In this document: positions 8,946 through 17,406 of the stretch, one piece after another
Numbering within the stretch: the first letter of the stretch is position 1
How the letters are laid out: each line of letters opens with the position of its first letter
Assembly: GCA_003598085.1 (NCBI GenBank)
Contig: QZKU01000057.1
Coordinates: 1 to 37,058 of the forward strand
Source: Candidatus Abyssobacteria bacterium SURF_5
GTDB taxonomy: Bacteria > Abyssobacteria > SURF-5
Length of the DNA: 37,058 nucleotides
Direction: 5' to 3'
Translations under genes and position numbers: made by a program
Notes under the pieces: generated by a model
Databases searched by the model: none
Told to the model about the DNA's origin: nothing
The model's input: only the letters and a program-made list of their open reading frames with translations

Positions 8946-9350
8946 ATGTCTATCGGTAAAATAATCAGAAAGCGACGGCAAGAGATCGGCATGAAGGCAA
9001 ATGAGCTTGCGAAGCGCATTGGCGTCAGCCAGAGTTTCTTGAGCAACATCGAAAACGATCTCAAGATACCCCGTTTCCTCCTCCTCCACAAGATTGCCAA
9101 TGAGCTGAAGATGAGCATGGGGGCTTTTGACGATATAGGCGGGGAAGCAAAGAGTTTCTCGGCCAAGGGAATGAAGGCTTCCAATCGCGAATTGGCCATT
9201 TTGCGTGATCCGGCTTTCGCACCACTGTTCGAGCGTGAGGATTTGGGCGAGCTCTCGGCTCTTGCAAAAAAGGAACTGGCCGAGTTCTATCGTGAGATCA
9301 AGCTCCACGACAGCGACAAGAGAAATCCCGACGGGACACTGAAGGAATAG
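8946..9350 (+). CDS. XRE-family helix-turn-helix regulator
   Basis: 134 residues from the ATG at 8946, five bases after a strong GGGAGG. A TTG at 8931 is in frame but lies at the expected transcription start. Residues 4-60 form a Cro/C1-type HTH: I-R-K-R-R-Q-E-I-G, then A-x-R-I-G-V-S-Q-S-F-L-S-N-I-E, then a P-R-F-x-x-L-x-K-I-A helix. Residues 61-134 are helical and charged with no domain I recognise. It is followed 22 bases later by an ImmA/IrrE-like gene. Such pairs act as a repressor and a protease that cleaves it, or as toxin-antitoxin-like modules. The targets cannot be told from the sequence. Confidence 0.88.
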   Translation: MSIGKIIRKRRQEIGMKANELAKRIGVSQSFLSNIENDLKIPRFLLLHKIANELKMSMGAFDDIGGEAKSFSAKGMKASNRELAILRDPAFAPLFEREDLGELSALAKKELAEFYREIKLHDSDKRNPDGTLKE

Positions 9351-9372
9351 GCGCCAAAAGCAGAGGAGAACT

Positions 9373-9918
9373 ATGCTTTACGAGAGGCTGGAAAGCTTGG
9401 AGAAAAGCACGGACTTCGGGCTCAACAAGCGCCCGCTCGGGTATGGCGATTTCAAGCGCATCTGCAAAAAATATCAGATCTTCGTTCAGGAAAAGCCGCT
9501 GTTGAGCGAGCTCAAGGGCATCTTTACCTGGTACGGAGAAAATCCTTATATCTGCATCAGCTCCCGGCTGCCGGAGCGCGAGCGTACCTTTATCGCTTTC
9601 TGTGAACTAGGACATTTCTTTCTGCACGACCGAAGCAACCATTTCTTCACAAAGATGCAGGATAAGTGGCAGCTCGGCGAAATGGAATATCATACGCGTG
9701 TTTTCGCGCAGCTTGCCATTGTGCCGACGCCCGATCTGATCGAGATATTCAACAAGAGAAGAGAAGCAAGAAAACCGATGAACTTCCGCTACCTGAGCGA
9801 GTTGACCGAATTATACCATACGACGTTCCAGATCATGGACTCGCGCCTGCGCATCTTTTATGACTATATCTTTACGCGGCCCGACGTGCTTGGCCACAAA
9901 GAAAGCCTGCTGGCATAA
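9373..9918 (+). CDS. ImmA/IrrE-like metallopeptidase-fold protein with altered HExxH
   Basis: 181 residues, preceded by GAGGAG. Residues 55-85 read like the core of the ImmA/IrrE (COG2856) domain: a strand with I-C-I-S-S-R-L, then R-T-F-I-A-F-C-E-L-G-H-F-F-L-H. The usual zinc motif H-E-L-G-H is C-E-L-G-H here (Cys77, Glu78, His81), so the first His is replaced by Cys. Downstream, E-M-E-Y-H-T-R-V-F-A-Q at about 103-113 corresponds to the family's E-x-E-A-N-x-F-A segment that supplies the third ligand. The protein may still bind zinc through Cys, or may be a non-catalytic sensor or partner of the XRE protein just upstream. The family call rests on the motif and the pairing. The gene ends 23 bases from the convergent DUF4340 gene. 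Confidence 0.7.
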   Translation: MLYERLESLEKSTDFGLNKRPLGYGDFKRICKKYQIFVQEKPLLSELKGIFTWYGENPYICISSRLPERERTFIAFCELGHFFLHDRSNHFFTKMQDKWQLGEMEYHTRVFAQLAIVPTPDLIEIFNKRREARKPMNFRYLSELTELYHTTFQIMDSRLRIFYDYIFTRPDVLGHKESLLA

Positions 9919-9941
9919 AGAAGCGCCTGCGCTGCTCTCAA

Positions 9942-11669
9942 TCAAAGCCTTTCAACCCACTCCGCAAGAAAAGCTGCTTCCACTTCCATTACTTGCCCGG
10001 AACCTTCTTCCCGAATATAAACCGTTTCCTTTGCAGGCAGCCGTTCTCCCACGACCAGCGTAACCTCCGGCTCAGTTCCTTCACCACTCCATAATCGAAT
10101 GCCCAAGGCGGGTGATTTGAAAAGAGAGGCATCCTGCGTTTCGCCGGAGATGACGTTGACATACTTCAACCGGCTCAACTCCCACAAAAGTTGGTCGACT
10201 TCATACGATTCAGCATTGAGCTTGCGCGGGATGTTCCAACTGACGTCTTTCCTCTTTATTGAATATGTCTCTTCACCTTTTATAAGATCGATTTTCTCGA
10301 TATCGGCCGCCTCGAAATGGGCAACCGATTTATCGATGAGATCATCGGGCTCGACCGACATCTCCTTCACCGCTTCCGCATCGACTACGCATAATTCTCC
10401 CGAAGGCAGAACGGACAGATATTCCTCCTCAGCAGTCATTTGAGTGAACGAAACAAGAATCGGCTCGTTTTCGTCTTGCACCCACAGGCGCAAGCGGAGC
10501 TGAGGCTGTTTCAGGCGGCTTTGAGCTTCTTTGTCAGATCTGACAAAGCGAACAGCTTTCATTTTCGCCAGTCCGCGTAACAACGATTCGATCCGACTTG
10601 CGTCGGCTCGCGTCTCGCGCGGCTCCAGCATCAGCCACTTCCCGGAGTTCTCGTCTTGTTTCACCGACAACTTGCTGTTGTTTGTCTCAATCTCAAGCTT
10701 CCGGACCGATTCAGGGTCGAATTTCGCCAATCGTTCGTCGCGCCATTCGTCGGGTGAGGCGGTTACCTTTTCCAGGATTGCATCATCGAGCTCGAGGACG
10801 CGGCGGCCATCTTCGCCGCGGACGGCATACACGACTTTTGTGTCGGGCGCCGGTTTCGCGCCGAAATAAATCACTTCCCGATTGTCACCTAATCCCAGTT
10901 CCACCCGCGCCTCCGCCGGTTCCAGCCCGTAAGCATGCAGGTCGGGGGCGTTCTCCTCGACAAACTTTTTCACGCGCGCGTAGCGTATCGAATCCAGAAG
11001 CGTGTTGATTTTTTCGGTATCGGCATCGGTTTCCGCAGGAGAGACCATGCGCCATCGGTTTTCGTCCTCTTTTCGCAACGTTACCGATTTCCCATCGCGG
11101 TGCAATGCTATCTCCTCCACATCGGGCGTGGAGAACTGTACCAGTTTTTTATCGCGCAGGGCGTACAGGTCCTGGTCCAGCGCATCCTTGGCCGATACCG
11201 CGACCGTGAAAACATTGGGGGCGTCCTCCTTTTTCATATAGACGTTTTTCCCGTCGGGTGTTGTCGACCCGATCAGGACGCGCTCCGATTTTCCGGCAGT
11301 CGAAACGATCTCAATGGAAAGGTCCGGCTGGTCGAGCCCAAATGGCTTGAGTTCACCCTGCTCTCCCAGGTCTCGCTCAAACTTCACCTCCGCCGCAGCG
11401 GTAATGAGCTGTTTGATTTTGGGTTGCTCCGCGGCCGCCTTCACCGGTTCGGCTATTACCCACTCGCCGTTTCCTTTTTTGACTACGATCGTCTCATCCG
11501 CACGCGCGACGAGCACCGATGCGGCATCCGCCGGATCGAAAGAAAGCACTCGTTTGGCTTGTTCGCCGGCTTCCCTTCTTTTTTGGCCGCCCTGAATCTC
11601 ATACAGATAGAAAAAGACGGCCGCGGCGGCAAACAACAGGAAGATGATCAGCGTGCGCTTGTAACTCAC
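9942..11669 (-). CDS. DUF4340 membrane-anchored protein of a Gld-like ABC system
   Basis: About 575 residues. The start chosen is the GTG at 11667-11669, which overlaps the stop of the upstream gene in a GTGA and follows GAGGAG; the frame is open further upstream but inside the neighbouring gene. One membrane helix lies at residues 5-23. The rest is a series of similar beta-rich units with patterns such as W-V-I-A-E-P, W-R-M-V-S-P and W-L-M-L-E-P, each followed by a helix with I-x-x-L-L. This repeating lipid-transfer-like or scaffold layout is what DUF4340 proteins show. It is the last gene of an ABC operon and probably works outside the membrane with the transporter. Substrate unknown. Confidence 0.82.
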   Translation of the reverse strand: MSYKRTLIIFLLFAAAAVFFYLYEIQGGQKRREAGEQAKRVLSFDPADAASVLVARADETIVVKKGNGEWVIAEPVKAAAEQPKIKQLITAAAEVKFERDLGEQGELKPFGLDQPDLSIEIVSTAGKSERVLIGSTTPDGKNVYMKKEDAPNVFTVAVSAKDALDQDLYALRDKKLVQFSTPDVEEIALHRDGKSVTLRKEDENRWRMVSPAETDADTEKINTLLDSIRYARVKKFVEENAPDLHAYGLEPAEARVELGLGDNREVIYFGAKPAPDTKVVYAVRGEDGRRVLELDDAILEKVTASPDEWRDERLAKFDPESVRKLEIETNNSKLSVKQDENSGKWLMLEPRETRADASRIESLLRGLAKMKAVRFVRSDKEAQSRLKQPQLRLRLWVQDENEPILVSFTQMTAEEEYLSVLPSGELCVVDAEAVKEMSVEPDDLIDKSVAHFEAADIEKIDLIKGEETYSIKRKDVSWNIPRKLNAESYEVDQLLWELSRLKYVNVISGETQDASLFKSPALGIRLWSGEGTEPEVTLVVGERLPAKETVYIREEGSGQVMEVEAAFLAEWVERL

Positions 11670-13054
11670 GAGTGCCTGCTCCTCCTCACGAAAGCAAGAA
11701 TTCCGCCGATCAGCACGAGGCCGGGCAGCACGATCACCGGCAGCACAAAAAGGAGTTTCGCGTCTGTCGCCGTCAGCATGACCGGCTGAAAATTCCTCTC
11801 TTTCGGCGGAATCGCTATTAATGCCTCTTCCCGACCCAGCCAATTCATGGTATTCATGAACAGGTCCGCTCCGCCGGACAGATGAATCTTGGCGTTCGTG
11901 ACGAAATCGGAGTCGCCGAAGACGACGACTGCGCCGCGCTTTGCCTCAGTTGTTTCGCCTTCACTATCGGTGGAGACGGCGATCTCGGCGGCGGCGGCGA
12001 GGGAAATCGGTCCCGCCACGTCTTTGCCGGAATCGAAGGAGGCCGTTCCCTTTTCGAGTGCAGCCATGTCCGTTTCGGCCCAACTGCCGTCGCCGGTTTT
12101 CGCGAGCCAACTCGGCTGGGTTGCGGCAGCATCGTCAACCGAGACCGAGCGTGCGACGGAAAAAAATGAGGCGATACGAAAGCTCGAAGTGATCGGGTGG
12201 CTCGGAGAATACGTCGTCAGCACCGGCATCAGGTAGTCGCCGCCGAACAGCCTGCTGAGGCGGTCAACGACGATATCATTGCCCAAGAGGATACCGTACT
12301 TTTCGAGGAAAGGAGTAAGTGACGGGGCCATTTGCGGATCGACCAGGAACAGCACTCTTCCACCCGCCGCCAGATACTGCTCGATGGCTTGCAGTTCGGC
12401 CTCCGCAAGGTCTGTCTGCGGGCCGGCCACCGCCAGAATCGCGCAGTCGTCCGGCACGCGCTCGGCTCTCATCAGCAGGAGTGTTTCGGGCTGATAGTTC
12501 TTGTCTTCAAGCATTTTCTTCGAGACGCTGAGTCCACCGGCATCCGTGCTGTCCAGCGGGTGCTCCCCGTGCCCTTCGAGGAAGCATACTTTCTTCTTCT
12601 CTGCGCGGGTAACCTTGATAAGAGCGTTGGTGACCTGTTCCTCATCCAGATCTGTAACTGTTTCACGTCCGGTGCCTGTTTCGAAAAACGCGACAGGGAT
12701 CCCGTAGCGGCGGATTTCGGCTTCGCGTGCAAGGTCAGGGGTCAGGTCCGGGTCTATGATGGTCACTTGAAGTGCTTTTGCGTGGCGGCTGTAGAGGTCG
12801 AAAAGCTCCCGGGCCTCTTCGTACGAAGCGCTGCCTTTTCCCACAAACACCGTCACCGCGACAGGGTCCTTCAATTCCTTGAGAACGTTGAGCGTCTGCT
12901 CTGAAAGACTGTGGCGTTTGTTGGCGGTGAAATCCTTTCGCCAGTTGTGCCGATAGGAAAAGGCCTCAATCAGGATAACGATTCCGAGGGCCATCAGGAT
13001 CGCCAGGGCCGTGTTGATTCCGTACCGGGTTGACAATCGCAATCGTGGACTCAT
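11666..13054 (-). CDS. GldG-like ABC transporter auxiliary protein
   Basis: 462 residues with a membrane helix at about 13-31 and another near the C terminus (about 433-453). The extracytoplasmic part has the features of the ABC_transp_aux/GldG family: K-R-H-S-L-S-E-Q-T-L-N-V-L-K near 45, D-P-D-L-T-P near 100, a segment V-C-F-L-E-G-H-G-E, and G-G-R-V-L-F-L-V-D-P. In Bacteroidota, GldG works with GldA and GldF in gliding motility and secretion. In other phyla the same trio occurs without gliding, so motility should not be assumed. It lies one base after the permease gene and overlaps the DUF4340 gene by four bases. Confidence 0.82.
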   Translation of the reverse strand: MSPRLRLSTRYGINTALAILMALGIVILIEAFSYRHNWRKDFTANKRHSLSEQTLNVLKELKDPVAVTVFVGKGSASYEEARELFDLYSRHAKALQVTIIDPDLTPDLAREAEIRRYGIPVAFFETGTGRETVTDLDEEQVTNALIKVTRAEKKKVCFLEGHGEHPLDSTDAGGLSVSKKMLEDKNYQPETLLLMRAERVPDDCAILAVAGPQTDLAEAELQAIEQYLAAGGRVLFLVDPQMAPSLTPFLEKYGILLGNDIVVDRLSRLFGGDYLMPVLTTYSPSHPITSSFRIASFFSVARSVSVDDAAATQPSWLAKTGDGSWAETDMAALEKGTASFDSGKDVAGPISLAAAAEIAVSTDSEGETTEAKRGAVVVFGDSDFVTNAKIHLSGGADLFMNTMNWLGREEALIAIPPKERNFQPVMLTATDAKLLFVLPVIVLPGLVLIGGILAFVRRSRHS

Positions 13055-13055
13055 T

Positions 13056-13838
13056 CTACGCCCTCCCCTTCCACTTCGAGATCTCCAACGAGCGGAGCGT
13101 CAGAAAGATAAAGAATCCGATGAAAACCAGGTAATACGTCAGGTCGTGCGTATTCAAGATGCCGCGGGCGAACGTTTCGATGTGGTCGAAAATTGACAGG
13201 TCGGTAAGTACGGCGTTATACGGCGCCGGAAGCAGGTTTTCCGCGGCTCCCGTCAGCCAGAAAAACAGGAGCAGACCGTAGCTGCCAGCCACGGCTATTA
13301 TCTGGTTTTCCGTCAGTGATGAAATGAAAATGCCCAGCGAGATGAACGCCGCTCCGCTGAGAAGCAGCCCGGCATATCCCATCGCCAAACTCGCAGGTTC
13401 GACCGGCGCAAATCTTCCGGTGAGCGCGGGATACAGGGCCGTCAGTGCGATCATGCATGCGTACACCAGGAAACATGCGAGGAACTTCGCGCCGGTCACT
13501 TCAATGTCGCGCACCGGATACGTCAACAGCAGTTCGATAGCGCCGGACTTCTTCTCCTCGGAGAACGAGCGCATCGTGAGCATCGGTATCATCAGCAGGG
13601 AAAGGAAACTCAGCGTGTAGACCATGGGCTCGAGCACGTACTCGGTGATATTCAAATCGTAATGCTGCATCATATAAGGATTACGCGAGATCTCGAGAGA
13701 ATCGTAATAGAACATAGAAAACCGCAGCGAAAAGATGATGCCGGAGATGAGGAGGAATATCGCGATCACCACATAAGCGATCGGCGACTGGAAGTAGGAA
13801 TACAGCTCTTTCCGGGTCAGGGTCAGCACGTTTCTCAT
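13056..13838 (-). CDS. ABC-2 type transporter permease, GldF-like
   Basis: 260 residues with about six predicted membrane helices, beginning with A-Y-V-V-I-A-I-F-L-L-I-S-G-I-I-F. The signature M-R-S-F-S-E-E-K-K-S-G-A-I-E-L-L-L-T-Y-P-V lies near 90; it is characteristic of ABC-2 permeases of the NatB/GldF type. It is coupled to the upstream ATPase gene by an ATGA overlap and followed immediately by the GldG-like gene. It forms the membrane channel of the transporter; substrate unknown. Confidence 0.87.
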   Translation of the reverse strand: MRNVLTLTRKELYSYFQSPIAYVVIAIFLLISGIIFSLRFSMFYYDSLEISRNPYMMQHYDLNITEYVLEPMVYTLSFLSLLMIPMLTMRSFSEEKKSGAIELLLTYPVRDIEVTGAKFLACFLVYACMIALTALYPALTGRFAPVEPASLAMGYAGLLLSGAAFISLGIFISSLTENQIIAVAGSYGLLLFFWLTGAAENLLPAPYNAVLTDLSIFDHIETFARGILNTHDLTYYLVFIGFFIFLTLRSLEISKWKGRA

Positions 13839-14776
13839 GATGTCACCTCGGCTTCTTTTGCAGTCGCTCGAAGAAAGATATCCTCCAGGCTTGCTCTGTC
13901 AGGCCGAAGCTCGACGAGACCCCAGCCTCTGCGGACGATCTCGGCGGCGATCATCTCACGGGCATCCACGCGCGGTTTCAGAGCGACGCGCACGCGCACG
14001 CACTGATCTTCACTGCCTGTTCGCTCGGCCGTTTCCACTCCTTCAATCGCTGCCAAGGCCTGCAAAACGTCCGCGTCCGGCCCCCGCACAAGCAGGTGCA
14101 GCTTCATCTGCCGATCGGCCTCAAGGCTGCTGAGCGAGTCCCTCGCGACGATGCGGCCCTCGTTGATGATGGCGACGCTGTCGCAGATCATGCTGACCTC
14201 CGGAAGGATGTGGGTGCTCAGGATGATTGTCCGTTTGCCGGCGAGGCTCTTGATCAGGTTGCGGATCTCCACGATCTGGTTCGGATCGAGGCCGACGGTC
14301 GGCTCATCCAGAATAAGCACTTCCGGCTCGTTCAGGAGAGCCTGGGCGATTCCCACGCGTTGGGCGTACCCGCGGGAGAGTTTTGCGACAAGCCTGCCGG
14401 AAATATCGCGGATGCCGCACTTATCCTTGACCTCCTCGATCGCCCGTTTCCGGTCGCGCGCCGGAACCCCCTTCATCCGCGCGACGAATTCGAGATAAGC
14501 GTCGACCTCCATTTCCCCATACAGCGGCACGCGCTCGGGCAGGTACCCTATCCGCCTGCGCACTTCGAGCGATTGCGTGAACACGTCAAATCCCGCTACG
14601 CGCGCCGAGCCGCTGGTGGCGGGAATGAAACACGTGAGGATGCGCATGGTCGTCGTTTTACCGGCGCCGTTGGGGCCGAGAAATCCGAGAATCTCGCCGC
14701 GGTTGACGGTGAAGGAGACATCGGATATTGCGGATATCTGCCCGTAATTCTTGGTCAGATGTTCCACTTCGATCAT
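13835..14776 (-). CDS. ABC transporter ATP-binding protein, GldA/NatA-like
   Basis: 313 residues from the ATG at 14774-14776; the longer frame would start inside a hairpin. Walker A is G-P-N-G-A-G-K-T at 34-41. A Q-loop region, the signature L-S-R-G-Y, Walker B L-I-L-D-E-P and the H-loop S-T-H are all present. The C-terminal about 80 residues form the extra domain common in ABC-2 exporters of this group. It is the first gene of the four-gene operon. Sequence 14777-14819 shows no convincing promoter, so read-through from groEL past the hairpin is possible. Confidence 0.92.
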   Translation of the reverse strand: MIEVEHLTKNYGQISAISDVSFTVNRGEILGFLGPNGAGKTTTMRILTCFIPATSGSARVAGFDVFTQSLEVRRRIGYLPERVPLYGEMEVDAYLEFVARMKGVPARDRKRAIEEVKDKCGIRDISGRLVAKLSRGYAQRVGIAQALLNEPEVLILDEPTVGLDPNQIVEIRNLIKSLAGKRTIILSTHILPEVSMICDSVAIINEGRIVARDSLSSLEADRQMKLHLLVRGPDADVLQALAAIEGVETAERTGSEDQCVRVRVALKPRVDAREMIAAEIVRRGWGLVELRPDRASLEDIFLRATAKEAEVTS

Positions 14777-14819
14777 TATGCCGTTCCCCCGAAAGTTCCC
14801 ATTTCCTCTAAACAAGGAT

Positions 14820-14853
14820 TCCTGTCTCCGCACGCGCACGTGCGGAGACAGGA
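14820..14853 (-). terminator. Perfect 15-bp hairpin after groEL
   Basis: A 15-base arm, a 4-base loop and the exact reverse complement of the arm lie 29 bases past the groEL stop. On the minus strand it is followed by CCTTGTTTAG, only a weak U-tract. It is most likely the groESL terminator, and may also shield the transcript end or allow partial read-through into the ABC operon. Confidence 0.6.
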
Positions 14854-14881
14854 TCCGTTTGCTTCTTCAGCGGCGATCGGT

Positions 14882-16823
<1,942 letters not shown>

Positions 16824-17055
16824 ACCGATACTCCTTTCCCAAACTAGTTCATACTAGATCGAATATCCTCCCGCCTTCTGTGACGGAGCTCACGAACTGT
16901 GAACGGCCGGAATCCCGCGGCCACTACACCTCCCTTCCAAAACTGTAAAGTAGAAAGTAACCCCATCCATGCGGTTTCAAGGAGCCGGCAAGCGCCGCTC
17001 CTGTTAATGTTAAATGGATAAGGTCTGAAAGCAACTCAAACTATCGAACTAATAA

Positions 17056-17072
17056 AGCAATGAGGGTGCCAA
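17056..17072 (-). promoter_or_regulatory. Sigma-54-like -24/-12 element upstream of groES
   Basis: The minus strand reads TTGGCAC, five bases, TTGCT. This matches the sigma-54 consensus (TGGCAC-N5-TTGC) at all ten fixed positions, and GG and GC have the required 12-base offset. Transcription would start near 17045, giving groES a leader of about 220 bases. No enhancer-binding regulator is encoded in the window, so function is unproven. Confidence 0.5.
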
Positions 17073-17079
17073 AGGATTG

Positions 17080-17107
17080 TTGGAAATCACAAATATATTG
17101 TTTCCAA
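17080..17107. repeat. 7-bp inverted repeat upstream of the sigma-54-like element
   Basis: TTGGAAA and its exact reverse complement are separated by 14 AT-rich bases. It lies immediately upstream of the -24/-12 element, where a regulator could bind. It could equally be chance in AT-rich DNA. Confidence 0.4.
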
Positions 17108-17134
17108 TTAGTTACAAACGAGGACGGGATTACG

Positions 17135-17169
17135 AAAAAAGGAGGCAAAGATTAAGTCTTTGCCCCTTT
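17135..17169 (-). terminator. Intrinsic terminator of the large repeat-protein gene
   Basis: On the minus strand, GGCAAAG and CTTTGCC form a 7-bp stem around a 7-base loop, extended by a few pairs past one mismatch, and are followed by TCC and six T. It lies about 240 bases past the stop of the repeat-protein gene and before the groESL promoter region, so it would isolate groESL from that transcript. Confidence 0.6.
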
Positions 17170-17170
17170 G

Positions 17171-17406
17171 GCATGCTGTAATTTGAAGCAGCAGAATCCT
17201 GCCGGCGGTATTTGATGAATTTCGTTCGACAATGAAACGCCTTCAGGATGAACCTGGCGCGGGATGGAAATTTAACATGAATTAAAGACTGATTGATTTT
17301 CAGATTGAAACAGCTACGGTGCGGACACTATTTAAAGGAGGCTGCCCATATGACAAAGGGCGCCGATCGAATTTAACCATCAGGTTCTTTGAAGGGGAGA
17401 CCCTGT
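17171..17406. other. 3' region of the repeat-protein gene, no gene assigned
   Basis: Between the stop codon and the terminator I find no coding sequence with support. On the plus strand a strong ribosome-site-like AGGAGG (17336-17341) precedes an eight-codon ORF (17350-17376), discussed among the findings. Otherwise nothing is evident. Confidence 0.4.

Larger units (their letters stand above)
16824..17170 (-). other. Long groESL upstream region with hairpins
   Basis: No gene is seen here. Reading on the minus strand toward groES, the region holds an inverted repeat TTGGAAA...TTTCCAA (17080-17107), a sigma-54-like element (17056-17072), a 9-pair hairpin with one bulge and a 4-base loop (16980-17002), a TTGAAA that could be a sigma-70 -35 without a convincing -10, and a small palindrome CTAGT-TCAT-ACTAG (16844-16857) just before the groES ribosome site. 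Confidence 0.5.

Noticed and set aside
11670-11843. N-terminal extension of the DUF4340 protein
   Set aside because: It is a shadow of the GldG-like gene; the membrane anchor starts right at the GTG at 11669.
16824-17045. CIRCE (HrcA operator) or sigma-32 promoter before groES
   Set aside because: No TTAGCACTC-N9-GAGTGCTAA repeat is present. CCCCAT at 16961 is on the wrong strand and lacks a partner -35 at the right distance.
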